This document shows positions 24,579-33,419 of a DNA stretch of 64,000 bases, one piece after another. Every line of letters begins with the position of its first letter. The stretch's first letter is position 1. Below the pieces are notes generated by a model. The model did not search any database. It had not been told where the DNA came from and saw only the letters and a program-made list of their open reading frames with translations. The stretch is from NCBI GenBank assembly GCA_018066125.1, contig JAGHSA010000014.1, positions 1 to 64,000 of the forward strand, given 5' to 3'. The translations under genes and the position numbers were made by a program. This DNA is from Candidatus Cryptobacteroides onthequi. GTDB taxonomy: Bacteria; Bacteroidota; Bacteroidia; Bacteroidales; UBA932.

Positions 24579-26237
24579 TCAGATGGTTCGGGTGAGGGTG
24601 ATGACATCGTCTGCGATCGCGGATGCGGCCGGACGGTGCGAGATGAATATGACCGTCTTCTCTTTCCCGCAATGGTTCTTGATGTTGGAGAGGAGGCGCT
24701 CCTCTGTCTCGAGGTCGAGCGCCGATGTGGCCTCATCGAGAATCATGATGCCGCCCTCGTGGAGCAGGGCACGAGCCACGGCTATGCGCTGGCACTGTCC
24801 TTCGCTCAGGCCTGTGCCGCTCTCGCCGCACAATGTATCCAGACCCTTGTCGAGACCGGACACGAACTCGGCTGCCGCCATGTCCAGGGCCTGCATTATC
24901 TCTTCATCCGTGGCGTCCGGTCTGGCCAGGCGCATGTTCTCGCGGATGGTGCCGCTCAGCAGGGTGTTGCCCTGGGGCACGTACATGAAATTGCAGCGGG
25001 TATCGACTCCTGCCGCATGGGATTCGTTCCCGAGATAGATGCTTACCTTGCCGCCCTGAGGCCTCAGAAGGCCCAGGAGAAGTCTTGTCAGTGTGCTCTT
25101 GCCCACTCCGGTAGGTCCCGCGAGGACGGTGATGCTGCCCGGCTTGAAGTCGTGAGTGAAATGCTCCAGGATGTTGGTGCCTTCATATGCGAAGGTCACG
25201 TCCTCCACCCTGATGCCAGGGGCGCCTTCCAGTACTATGTCGCCCTTCGGATCCTCGGTCTCCATCTCGTCAAGCTCCATGAGCCTTTCGATGGAGGTCA
25301 GTGCCTTGATGCATCCCGGCACCTGGCTGGCGAGGTCGGCGATAGGGCCCTGGACCTGGCCCACCAGCTGGAGGAAAGAGGTCATCATACCATAGGTGAC
25401 GGTACCCTGGTGGATGCCGGACACTCCCCAGAGAAAGGCTGCTGCGTAGCCGCCGGAGAAGCCGAGGCTCATGAATCCGCGGGCCACGGCGTTGTAGTTG
25501 AGGCGGCTGATGGTGGTCTTTTCGAGGTGGTGCTGTATGCCTCCGAGACGGGACATGACATTGTCCACTCCGAAGAGAGTGAGCACGAGTATCCTGTTCT
25601 GTATGTTTTCCTGGATGAGCTGCTGCACCTCACTGTCGTCAGAACGTATCTGAGAGGTGAGCTGTCTGATCTTCTTGAAGTTGAGTTTGGAGCATCCTAC
25701 CGCCACGGTCATCATCAGAAGCACCAGCCACAGCAGTGAAGGTGCCATGCAGAGCAGGTAGATGGAAGATGCTATGAGCTGGCATACGGTGACGATGCAC
25801 CCCGGTATGAGCTCGCATACGATATCCGTGAGGAAGCGTATGTCCTCTTCGAGTCTGTTGACGGTGTCGCCGGAGCGGAATTCCTCGCGGCCGTTCCACC
25901 TGGCTTTGAGCACGTGGTCAAAGAAAGAGGCTCTGAGGGAGTTCTGGGTCTTGACCGTGTTGTATCTGGACCAGTAGACCGTGCCTATGGACAGGACGAT
26001 GCGCACCAGCACTATGGTGACCATGAACGCCACGCTCTGCGCGATGGAGGCGTCTGAGACGCGGGTGGCCACATCCACCAGCCTCTTGCATATCCAGACA
26101 AATGAAAGGGACGTGGCGATGCGCAGACCTCCGAGTGCGACCGAAACGGACGAACGGAGAATCATCTGCCTGGACATCATGTTCCAGAGTCCTTTGAGGC
26201 AGGTCTTCAAGTCCTTCATTTGCTGCTGTTTGCTCAT
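24579..26237 (-). CDS. ABC exporter, fused membrane and ATPase domains
   Basis: The 552-residue half-transporter has six membrane helices (about 20-300), then an ATPase domain with Walker A GPTGVGKST, Q-loop near YVPQGNT, signature LSEGQ and Walker B MILDEATSALD, and the H-loop FISHRP. It is of the lipid/drug/peptide exporter type and probably homodimerises. The start at 26237 (MSKQQQ) was chosen because a -7 box ends just upstream; the longer in-frame start lies before that box. LysE follows by 24 bp. Confidence 0.88.
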   Translation of the reverse strand: MSKQQQMKDLKTCLKGLWNMMSRQMILRSSVSVALGGLRIATSLSFVWICKRLVDVATRVSDASIAQSVAFMVTIVLVRIVLSIGTVYWSRYNTVKTQNSLRASFFDHVLKARWNGREEFRSGDTVNRLEEDIRFLTDIVCELIPGCIVTVCQLIASSIYLLCMAPSLLWLVLLMMTVAVGCSKLNFKKIRQLTSQIRSDDSEVQQLIQENIQNRILVLTLFGVDNVMSRLGGIQHHLEKTTISRLNYNAVARGFMSLGFSGGYAAAFLWGVSGIHQGTVTYGMMTSFLQLVGQVQGPIADLASQVPGCIKALTSIERLMELDEMETEDPKGDIVLEGAPGIRVEDVTFAYEGTNILEHFTHDFKPGSITVLAGPTGVGKSTLTRLLLGLLRPQGGKVSIYLGNESHAAGVDTRCNFMYVPQGNTLLSGTIRENMRLARPDATDEEIMQALDMAAAEFVSGLDKGLDTLCGESGTGLSEGQCQRIAVARALLHEGGIMILDEATSALDLETEERLLSNIKNHCGKEKTVIFISHRPAASAIADDVITLTRTI

Positions 26238-26242
26238 AGAGA

Positions 26243-26250
26243 CAAATTTA
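26243..26250 (-). promoter_or_regulatory. Promoter -7 box for the ABC exporter
   Basis: On the minus strand this is TAAATTTG, matching TAnnTTTG, only 5 nt before the ATG at 26237. A transcript from it would have essentially no leader unless the internal MKDLKT start is used. Confidence 0.5.
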
Positions 26251-26288
26251 GTCATTTTTGGGGCTGTTTCTCCACAAACCCTCAAGTT

Positions 26289-26320
26289 TTTGCGCGCATT
26301 TGCGATTTAGAGTATCTTTG
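26289..26320 (+). promoter_or_regulatory. Promoter for the DUF4861 gene
   Basis: TTTG (26289-26292), 20 nt, TATCTTTG (26313-26320) is a full match to the Bacteroidetes housekeeping promoter. It lies back to back with the ABC exporter -7 box and 27 nt before the DUF4861 ATG. Confidence 0.7.
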
Positions 26321-26347
26321 CTGCGATTGACAACTCCATATCCGCTT

Positions 26348-27256
26348 ATGAAAAGGATCATTACATCTCTTGTCGCCGTGACCATGCTCACCTGCGCCTC
26401 TGCCCAGACAGCATCGAGCCTGTTCATGCGCAGCGACTCCCTCGAAGTGTCAGAGATCGCATCGCCTGTGGGCGTGATCTACAACAAGGTAGGCCATCAC
26501 GGACCTGCGGTCGAGAACATAGCATCGGCCTTCAGGCTCTATTTCAACGACAGCGGCGCCATCGATGCCTATTGCAAGCGCAGCGGCACCATGGAACTGA
26601 TGAAATATAAATGGTACCCTACAGCTGAACAACAGGAGAACGAAGGGGCCGGCTGTGACGAGTATGCGGTCAGCAAGACCATCGGCCTCGGCGGCATAGC
26701 CCTGTGGGACGGCACCGGAGAGGTGTCCCTTGTGGCCACGAAAGGCAGGACCGGCCGTGTCGGCAAGACCGATGACGGTTCCTTCTGCGAGATCATAGCC
26801 TACGGCGTGGAGTATAAGGGGACCATGGTGGATGTGGCCATGCGCATAGATGTCCATGACGGCTCACGTGTGGCAGATGTCACCGCCTGGGAACTGAACG
26901 GCAGGAAGCTCCGTTTCGTGACAGGCCTCAATTACCATGACGGGGCCGACATCCACATCGCAAGAGGCCGCATCACGGTGTGGGGAGTCCATCCTCCGGA
27001 TGTCGCCAAGACACCGCATGCGCTGGGATCTGCGCTCTGGTACAAGCCTTCGCGTTTCGGCAGAGTGGAGCGGACGGAGAAGGTGCTGCGCATAGTTTCC
27101 AGACCTTGCCGCACCATCCACACATCCATCCTCTCATGCTCCGCCATGGAGCCTGAGTCAGGGGAGCTCGCACCGGGCGTGCCTGCACTGGGATCGGAAA
27201 CGGCTTTTGATGCCTATGTGTCCGGCCGCCATGTTTCAATCAATGCGGACTTTTAG
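26348..27256 (+). CDS. DUF4861 family secreted protein
   Basis: The 302-residue protein has a signal peptide (MKRIITSLVAVTMLTCASAQ). The body resembles DUF4861, seen in GHHGPAVEN, AFRLYFNDSGAIDAYCK, KWYPTAEQQ and the GLGGIALWDG motif. Family members cluster with polysaccharide-degradation genes and have no proven enzyme activity; a carbohydrate-active role is presumed. The start at 26348 gives the signal peptide; the longer ORF start upstream precedes the promoter. Its stop codon directly abuts the next gene's -7 box. Confidence 0.72.
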   Translation: MKRIITSLVAVTMLTCASAQTASSLFMRSDSLEVSEIASPVGVIYNKVGHHGPAVENIASAFRLYFNDSGAIDAYCKRSGTMELMKYKWYPTAEQQENEGAGCDEYAVSKTIGLGGIALWDGTGEVSLVATKGRTGRVGKTDDGSFCEIIAYGVEYKGTMVDVAMRIDVHDGSRVADVTAWELNGRKLRFVTGLNYHDGADIHIARGRITVWGVHPPDVAKTPHALGSALWYKPSRFGRVERTEKVLRIVSRPCRTIHTSILSCSAMEPESGELAPGVPALGSETAFDAYVSGRHVSINADF

Positions 27257-27264
27257 TAACTTTG
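27257..27264 (+). promoter_or_regulatory. Promoter -7 box for the primase-like/Hdr operon
   Basis: TAACTTTG is an exact consensus match, directly after the DUF4861 stop codon. A TTTC lies 19 nt upstream in place of the usual TTTG. The primase-like ATG is 37 nt downstream. It may drive the whole run to 34703, whose genes are separated by 10 bp at most. Confidence 0.6.
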
Positions 27265-27301
27265 TCAGTTACGACACGTTAATGTATATCATGCAGTCGA
27301 G

Positions 27302-28531
27302 ATGAGCGAGTATCTGGAAAGTCTGAGGACATGGGAGAGGGAGGTAGCCAACCCCTTCATCTATGACCACCTGGATGAGCTGCTGCCTGCCTGGCAGTTC
27401 AGGCGCATGCAGGAGGGGACTGTGCGTGACCGCTGGGTGAGCCATCTAAAGGCTGACCTCACTGCGCCCAAGGTGCCCACCCGTGAGAAGACGGTGGTGG
27501 GCTTTCCAGACATGAAACTGCGTGAGCAGGGGGATTGGGACAACGCCGTGGGCGTGACAGACATCCTCGTGCGTGAAGGGGGATTCCACGACAGTTACCG
27601 CTTCTATCTCTGGCTCTCGGACAGGTACTCCCTCGACATGCCGCTCCCTGACAGGGATCAGGCTGCGCTGGCGATGCGCTCGAGGAACCGCCGCCGTGCC
27701 ATTCTTCTGGCATTGAAGGATCTCTTTGTGCACAGTCTTGCATCCTCTCAGAGCGCCAAGGCCGCGGCGACTCGCCGCTATCTGCTCAGGGACAGGGGAT
27801 TCTCGAAGGAAAGCATCGAGAATCTCGGCTTCGGATTCGTGCCGGAATGGAGCACTGTCGTCAGGCATATCGTTTCCCTGGGATACACCAAGCAGGAGCT
27901 TGACTCCGCGTGCCAGGTCTGCGGCGAAGGAGGGCGCACCGCTGTGGGAAAGACCCATGTCCTCGCCATTCCATATATATGCGCCGGTGAACTCAAGGGT
28001 TTCCTGTTCCGCCGTGTCGACGGCAGCGGGGCTCCGAAATATATAGCCAATACCGGTCTCGACCGGGGATCGGTGTTCTTCAATTATCCCCAAAGCGGCA
28101 GTGAAGTGGTAGCCGTCGTGGAGGGGGAGATGGATGCACTTACCGCCACTGCGGCCGGCATTCCGGGAGTGGTGGCCATGGGTGGCTCCGAAATTGCGGG
28201 GAGACGCATACGGCAGGTGGAAGAGGCGATGGCTGCGGGCACGCGGGAGTTTATCCTCTGCCCGGATCTTGATACGGTGACGCTGGAGGACGGCACTGTC
28301 GTGCCGAATCATGGGAAGCGCTACAGGAGCGTGTTGAGGACCATCCATTCCATCAAGAGCATAGACATCGATTTCGACGGCATCCGCGTGCTGGAATTCC
28401 CGGGACCGTCGGATCCGGATGAGTATATCCGCCGCCATGGGGCCGGGGCCTTCCTCGACCTGATGAGGCAGGCAAGGCCGTGGTGGGAATTCCTCGCCGA
28501 GGCCAGGCAGGGGGGCGGTGAAAACAAATGA
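27302..28531 (+). CDS. DnaG-like primase with degenerate zinc finger
   Basis: The 409-residue protein follows DnaG order. The N-terminal part ends like a CHC2 finger domain (GVTDILVREGG ... RFYLWLSDRYSLDMP) but has no cysteine or histidine set to bind zinc. Then comes the primase-core N-lobe (RRYLLRDRGFSKESIENLGFGFVP) and a TOPRIM domain with Glu in VVEGEMDAL, MGGSE and the DxD pair in CPDLDTV. There is no C-terminal helicase-binding domain. It resembles replication proteins of mobile elements more than the housekeeping primase. Only 9 bp separate it from the Hdr-like operon, an unexplained pairing. Confidence 0.7.
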   Translation: MSEYLESLRTWEREVANPFIYDHLDELLPAWQFRRMQEGTVRDRWVSHLKADLTAPKVPTREKTVVGFPDMKLREQGDWDNAVGVTDILVREGGFHDSYRFYLWLSDRYSLDMPLPDRDQAALAMRSRNRRRAILLALKDLFVHSLASSQSAKAAATRRYLLRDRGFSKESIENLGFGFVPEWSTVVRHIVSLGYTKQELDSACQVCGEGGRTAVGKTHVLAIPYICAGELKGFLFRRVDGSGAPKYIANTGLDRGSVFFNYPQSGSEVVAVVEGEMDALTATAAGIPGVVAMGGSEIAGRRIRQVEEAMAAGTREFILCPDLDTVTLEDGTVVPNHGKRYRSVLRTIHSIKSIDIDFDGIRVLEFPGPSDPDEYIRRHGAGAFLDLMRQARPWWEFLAEARQGGGENK

Positions 28532-28540
28532 GATACAGTC

Positions 28541-29233
28541 ATGGATTTGTACGGAGAACTGATCAAGGACTACAGAATGAAGGAGGGGCTGCACACGTGC
28601 ATCAACTGCGGCACCTGCACCGCCATCTGTCCTGCGGCGGAATTCTACAGATACGATCCCAGGAAGATCGTCAACATAGTCCAGAGCAAGGACAATGAAC
28701 AGATCGAGGAACTGCTCCGTTCCGATACCATCTGGTATTGCGGGGAGTGTTTCAGCTGCGTGACGCGCTGTCCCAGAAAGAACGGCCCGGGGCTGGTCAT
28801 CATGGCACTCCGTGACCTGAGCATAAGGCTCGGCTGTTTCACGGACTCGGAAAAGGGGAGACAGGTACTTCCTCTGACCCGCGCCATGACCGGGAATATC
28901 CTGAAATACGGCTATTGCATACATCCTGAGACCTTCAGATGGGAAGATCATCAGGAGTCGGGACCAGTCTGGAAATGGCATACTGAGCATCTCGAGAAGA
29001 GTATGGAGCGACTTGGGGCCAATTATATGGGAGAAGGTCCGGGCGTGCTCAGGAAGATTCCTCAGGAGTCGCTTGACGAGCTGAAGGCGATCTTTGATGT
29101 GACAGGTGGCACAGAGAGGATAGCCCTTGTGGAGAAATACTCGGGGCAGAAGGCTCAGGAGATGGGACTTACGATGGAGGAATACGAGAGGCGAGCCTTC
29201 GAGGATTGCTCCGACGATCACTTCAATGAATAA
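28541..29233 (+). CDS. HdrC-like iron-sulfur protein
   Basis: The 230-residue cytosolic protein has two [4Fe-4S] motifs in the N-terminal half, CINCGTCTAICP and CGECFSCVTRCP, as in the HdrC subunit of heterodisulfide reductase. The C-terminal extension (about 115-230) is helical and longer than in archaeal HdrC. It would pass electrons between HdrA-like and HdrB-like partners. The HdrB-like gene follows by 6 bp. Confidence 0.87.
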   Translation: MDLYGELIKDYRMKEGLHTCINCGTCTAICPAAEFYRYDPRKIVNIVQSKDNEQIEELLRSDTIWYCGECFSCVTRCPRKNGPGLVIMALRDLSIRLGCFTDSEKGRQVLPLTRAMTGNILKYGYCIHPETFRWEDHQESGPVWKWHTEHLEKSMERLGANYMGEGPGVLRKIPQESLDELKAIFDVTGGTERIALVEKYSGQKAQEMGLTMEEYERRAFEDCSDDHFNE

Positions 29234-29239
29234 TACTCT

Positions 29240-30310
29240 ATGATATACGAAGGCAAACAGAAGATATGGAGCGACTACCAGAAGGAAATCCCTGATGACC
29301 ACTGGTATTATGTCCGCAGCTGCATACGTCAGAACTTCTTCCCCGCAAGCGAGAGGATGTTTACCGAGATCACACGCGGCGTGCTCGGCAAGGATGTGTA
29401 TGAGACTCCGTACCACACTACATGCGGCGGTATAGCCTATCACTGTGATACCATACCTCAGGAGACCGTCATGACCATCGTGGCCAGACAGTTCGCCCTG
29501 ATGACTGAAGCCGGGTATGAGAACTACGTCGCGAGCTGTATCACTTCATTCGGCAACTACTCCGAGACGCTTGAGACATGGAGGGAGTTCCCCGAGCTGG
29601 AGACGAAGATCAGGGAGAATCTCTGGAAGGCGTGCCGCAGGGAGTTCAAGAAACCGAAGTACCTCGCGCATTCCAGCGACCTGATCTATCACTGGAGAGA
29701 GGAAATTGCAAAAAAGGGCCGATTCCGTCTCGTGAACAGGGAGACCGGGGAACCGCTGAGGATAGTCGAGCACATTGGCTGCCACTATGCCAAGATGTTT
29801 CCACACAAGGGAGTGGGCGGCGCCGAATATCCTTATGTCCTCGCCGGCATGGTGGAGAGCTGGGGCGGTCAGGTGGTGGACTACCCTGAGAGACGTCACT
29901 GCTGCGGCTACGGCTTCAGGCAGTACCACGTGAAGGCGAACAGGGGCTACAGTGTCTCCAACACGCACAAGAAGTTCGAGTCCATGGAACCGTTCCATCC
30001 GGATGCCATCATCACCAACTGCCCGGGATGTCCATATTTCCTTGACAGGTGGCAATATGTCATCGCCGAGCAGACCGGCAAGACCTACGGCAGGGACGGA
30101 TTCGGCATACCGGTATTCACATATGAGGAAATCGCCGGGCTTGTCCTGGGGTATGACCCTTGGGATCTCGGACTCCAGCTGCATCAGGTGGCTGTGGAGC
30201 CGTTCCTCGACAAGATAGGCATAGAATATGACCCGAAGGCGAAATATCTTGGCCTGAACAGGGAGGATATCATGCGCCCGGGTCTTCCTGATTCAATCAA
30301 ATGCTTCTGA
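29240..30310 (+). CDS. HdrB-like CCG-domain protein
   Basis: The 356-residue protein has cysteine-rich motifs of the CCG domain, best seen in the C-terminal half as HIGCHYAK, RHCCGYG and NCPGCPYF. The N-terminal half has an incomplete set (SCIRQNFF, TTCGGIAYHC, ASCITSFG). In HdrB these cysteines hold non-cubane [4Fe-4S] clusters that split disulfides. The missing second cysteine pair in the first repeat makes this a divergent member. It is preceded by HdrC-like and followed 1 bp later by HdrA-like genes. Confidence 0.82.
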   Translation: MIYEGKQKIWSDYQKEIPDDHWYYVRSCIRQNFFPASERMFTEITRGVLGKDVYETPYHTTCGGIAYHCDTIPQETVMTIVARQFALMTEAGYENYVASCITSFGNYSETLETWREFPELETKIRENLWKACRREFKKPKYLAHSSDLIYHWREEIAKKGRFRLVNRETGEPLRIVEHIGCHYAKMFPHKGVGGAEYPYVLAGMVESWGGQVVDYPERRHCCGYGFRQYHVKANRGYSVSNTHKKFESMEPFHPDAIITNCPGCPYFLDRWQYVIAEQTGKTYGRDGFGIPVFTYEEIAGLVLGYDPWDLGLQLHQVAVEPFLDKIGIEYDPKAKYLGLNREDIMRPGLPDSIKCF

Positions 30311-30311
30311 G

Positions 30312-31319
30312 ATGAAGAATATAGTCATCATAGGCGGTGGAGTGGCCGGGATGGAAGCGGCAAGGCAGCTGCTGGCGCTCGGATATACTCCCATTATAGT
30401 AGAGAAGGCGAATGCTCTCGGAGGGCATGTCGCATCATGGTACAGGCTCTTCCCGGACATGACTCCGGCAAGTGAGATCATCTCCAGGCTCAAGAAGGAG
30501 ATCGCACCTGCCAATGTGTTCACCGGCACCAAGGTCATCTCCATATCCAGGGAGAAAGGAGATTATTCGCTCACGCTGGACAACGGCGTGTCCATTCTTG
30601 CCGGGGCGGTGCTCTTCGCGACAGGATTCAAGGTGTTTGACGCATCGAAAAAAGAGGAGTACGGCTACGGCGTATACGATCGCGTGATCACCAACCGGGA
30701 CCTGGAGGCATGGCTCAGCGGCGGGGAGGACAAACGCATATCAGCCCCCAAGGCGATAGGCTTCGTGCACTGCGTGGGCTCGAGAGACCTGAAGGCCGGC
30801 AACAGCCAGTGCTCCAAGGTCTGCTGCACCACCGCGATCAAGCAGGCCATAGAGATGAAGGAGAAGTTCCCGAAGGCTGAGATATACTGCTTCTATATGG
30901 ACCTCAGGCTTTTCGGCAAGAAATACGAGGATTTCTATATCAATGCGCAGAGGGACTTCGGTGTCCATTTCATACGCGGAAGGGTGTCTGAGGTCGGTGA
31001 GACCATCGACGGAAGGCTGCAGGTCAAGGCCGAGGATACGCTTTCGGGAAAGCCACTCAAGGTTCAGGTCGACAACCTGGTCCTCATGTCCGGCATGGTC
31101 TGCAACCAGTCAGTCAGCGAACTTGTCCGCCAGGCAAGGCTCGACATCGATGACGACGGCTTCCTGAGGAGCAGGAACAATATCTTCGACATACTCGAGT
31201 CAAACCGCCCCGGAATATTCTACGCCGGTGCATGTACGGGCACCAAGACAGTCCCGGAGACCCTCGCAGAGGCGAGGGCTGCTGCATTGGAGATCCATAA
31301 CTACCTGCAGAATGGCTGA
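30312..31319 (+). CDS. HdrA-like FAD protein
   Basis: The 335-residue flavoprotein has the FAD motif GGGVAGMEAA at residues 8-17 and the HdrA hallmark GFVHCVGSRD followed by CSKVCC, a cysteine cluster next to the flavin. It is about half the length of classical HdrA and lacks the extra ferredoxin-type cluster domains, so bifurcation capacity is uncertain. The end YAGACTGTKTVPETLAEA is the second flavin-binding segment. It overlaps the next gene by 8 nt. Confidence 0.87.
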   Translation: MKNIVIIGGGVAGMEAARQLLALGYTPIIVEKANALGGHVASWYRLFPDMTPASEIISRLKKEIAPANVFTGTKVISISREKGDYSLTLDNGVSILAGAVLFATGFKVFDASKKEEYGYGVYDRVITNRDLEAWLSGGEDKRISAPKAIGFVHCVGSRDLKAGNSQCSKVCCTTAIKQAIEMKEKFPKAEIYCFYMDLRLFGKKYEDFYINAQRDFGVHFIRGRVSEVGETIDGRLQVKAEDTLSGKPLKVQVDNLVLMSGMVCNQSVSELVRQARLDIDDDGFLRSRNNIFDILESNRPGIFYAGACTGTKTVPETLAEARAAALEIHNYLQNG

Positions 31320-31629
31320 TTTCGGTTTCAAGCTCAGCAAGAGCTCCACTCTCGATCTAGACAGGACGGACACCAGGGTGTATGACATCCTGTGCAAGAC
31401 GGATCCTGATATCAGGACCTGCATGGCATGCGGCTCCTGCTCCGCGTCATGCACTGCGGCTCCATTCTGCGGCATGAGCATGAGGAAAGTGATACTGGCA
31501 CTCCAGAGAGGGCAGGACGTTCGCCCGATGCTCGGCAAATGCATGCTGTGCGGCAAATGCACCATGGTCTGTCCCCGCGGTATCAACACGAGGCATCTGA
31601 TACTCTCAATATGCAAGTACTATGATTGA
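31312..31629 (+). CDS. Small HdrC-like ferredoxin
   Basis: The 105-residue protein has two [4Fe-4S] motifs, CMACGSCSASC and CMLCGKCTMVCP, and little else. The start MADFGF at 31312 overlaps the HdrA stop by 8 nt and was preferred to a longer in-frame start inside HdrA. It may connect HdrA-like protein to the membrane protein encoded next, which it overlaps by 8 nt. Confidence 0.85.
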   Translation: MADFGFKLSKSSTLDLDRTDTRVYDILCKTDPDIRTCMACGSCSASCTAAPFCGMSMRKVILALQRGQDVRPMLGKCMLCGKCTMVCPRGINTRHLILSICKYYD

Positions 31630-33415
31630 CCGCATACCATCTGGATTCAACCCGTTTGTGATACCGTTCCTTGTGGGAATGGGGTTCGTGTTCGCGTACT
31701 GCATATACGCTCTGGTGAAGATTCTCCTTCAGCTGTCCTTCGAGGACAGGAAGAAGTTCTTTCTCTCTCTTGTCAACCCGAAGACCGCAGCGAAGAACAT
31801 CCGCGACATGTTCTGTGACTGCCTTTTCCATGTGAAACTGTGGAAGAGGAACCCTCTCTTGGGGTACATGCATTCCAGCATAGCATTCGGATGGTTCATG
31901 CTCATCGTCCTCGGGCATATCGAGGTGATACTGTTTGTCCCTACCAGGATAAATCTGTTCTACTATCCGATCTTCTTCAACTTCTTCGTTGCCGAGGCTG
32001 ACCAGACCATGAAAGGGTCTCTCCTCTTCTTCATGATGGATTTCTTCCTTCTCGTGGTGCTGAGCGGCATCGCGCTGGCCATGGTCAAGCGCGTGCGCTC
32101 GAGGCTCTTCGGCATGAGGAGGACAGCCCGTCCGTCTCTTGTCAACACCATCGGTCTCTATGCCCTGTGGGCGATATTCCCGCTGCGACTGCTGGCAGAG
32201 ACGTTCACCGCCCACATCAGCGGCGGCTCATTCCTCACGGGACCTGCCAACTGGATCTTCCGCCAGTTCCTGGGCAATGACCTCCATTACCTGCCGACAT
32301 GGTGGGCATATTCTATAGTGCTGGGCATATTCATGTGCGTGCTCCCGTTCTCGAGGTACATGCACATTCCGGCCGAAATGCTTCTGATTCCGATGCGTAA
32401 CGCGGGACTCAAGATAAGGAATGCCAGGAAGGGACTCACGCGCGTCCAGGTCTTCACCTGTCCGAACTGCGGTGTCTGCATCGATGCCTGTCCCATGAGC
32501 GTCAGCAAGGAGAATATCAAGGACTGTACGGTCTATCTCACCCGTCAGATCAGGAGGGGCAATGAGAAGAGAATCGCCGAGATATCGGACAAGTGCCTCC
32601 TTTGCGGCAAGTGCGAAGCACTGTGTCAGGTGGGTGTCCAGGGTCCTGAGATAAGGATACAGCAGAGGGCCATCAGGGACTACTCGATCCGCCAGGACTT
32701 TTCCGACATTGCGGTGAATGAAGTCAGGAAGTCCCATGTGGTCTATTTCAGCGGCTGTATGAGTCAGCTTGTGCCGTCTGTCGGCAGGAGTGTGGAATCT
32801 GTACTGAAGAAGGCAGGTGTCGAGGTGGAATGGATGGACAGGGACGGCGGTCTCTGCTGCGGCAGACCTATGCTCACGGCCGGAAAGACGGAAGAGGCCC
32901 GGTCGCTCGTGGCAAAGAACACTGAGATGATACTCTCGTCCGGAGCAGACACACTTGTGGTCAGCTGCCCTATATGCTACAGGATGTTTGTAGAGAATTA
33001 CGCCCTTCCGGGTGTCAGGGTCGTGCATTACAGCGTCTATTTCGACGAACTTGTGAAGGCCGGGCGCCTTCATCTGACCAAGAGCGACCTCTGCTATGTA
33101 TATCACGACCCATGCGAGCTCGGCAGGGGATGCGGCATCTATGATGAGCCGCGCCGCCTTGTCGGACAGTCTGCCGCCATCGCCGAGTCCGACAGATGCC
33201 GTAAAGAGAGCATCTGCTGCGGCGGTTCTCTGGGCTCCCTCTCGCTTACATTCAGGCAGAGAGAGAAGATCACCCGTGCGGCGCTCGAGAATCTCTATGC
33301 CAGCAAGGCCGACGCCATAGCCACGGCGTGCCCTCTCTGCAAGGCCACCCTCTCGAGGTTCTCAGACAGACCTGTAAGGGATATCGCTGAAATCATCGAC
33401 CTCCAATCCAGATAA
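31622..33415 (+). CDS. Membrane Hdr/DsrMK-like fusion protein
   Basis: The 597-residue protein has an N-terminal NarI/DsrM-like membrane region (about 1-270, five to six helices), with histidines in helices (YMHSSIAFGWF, VLGHIEV) suited to bind haem b. Two [4Fe-4S] motifs (CPNCGVCIDACP and CLLCGKCEALC) follow, then two CCG domains (SGCMSQL, LCCGRP, CPICY; DPCELGRGC, ICCGGS, CPLCK). It would take electrons from menaquinol, or give them, to the cytosolic Hdr-like subunits. DsrM and DsrK are separate proteins in most organisms, so this is a fusion. Confidence 0.87.
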   Translation: MIDRIPSGFNPFVIPFLVGMGFVFAYCIYALVKILLQLSFEDRKKFFLSLVNPKTAAKNIRDMFCDCLFHVKLWKRNPLLGYMHSSIAFGWFMLIVLGHIEVILFVPTRINLFYYPIFFNFFVAEADQTMKGSLLFFMMDFFLLVVLSGIALAMVKRVRSRLFGMRRTARPSLVNTIGLYALWAIFPLRLLAETFTAHISGGSFLTGPANWIFRQFLGNDLHYLPTWWAYSIVLGIFMCVLPFSRYMHIPAEMLLIPMRNAGLKIRNARKGLTRVQVFTCPNCGVCIDACPMSVSKENIKDCTVYLTRQIRRGNEKRIAEISDKCLLCGKCEALCQVGVQGPEIRIQQRAIRDYSIRQDFSDIAVNEVRKSHVVYFSGCMSQLVPSVGRSVESVLKKAGVEVEWMDRDGGLCCGRPMLTAGKTEEARSLVAKNTEMILSSGADTLVVSCPICYRMFVENYALPGVRVVHYSVYFDELVKAGRLHLTKSDLCYVYHDPCELGRGCGIYDEPRRLVGQSAAIAESDRCRKESICCGGSLGSLSLTFRQREKITRAALENLYASKADAIATACPLCKATLSRFSDRPVRDIAEIIDLQSR

Positions 33416-33419
33416 AGAT

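Noticed and set aside
24555..25739. A 394-codon plus-strand frame
   Set aside because: It is the shadow of the ABC exporter, whose Walker and signature motifs are clear on the minus strand.
27446..29443. A 665-codon open frame on the minus strand
   Set aside because: It is antisense to the primase-like and HdrC-like genes, spans their boundary, has no signal or family motif and is composed of biased codons mirroring the real frames.
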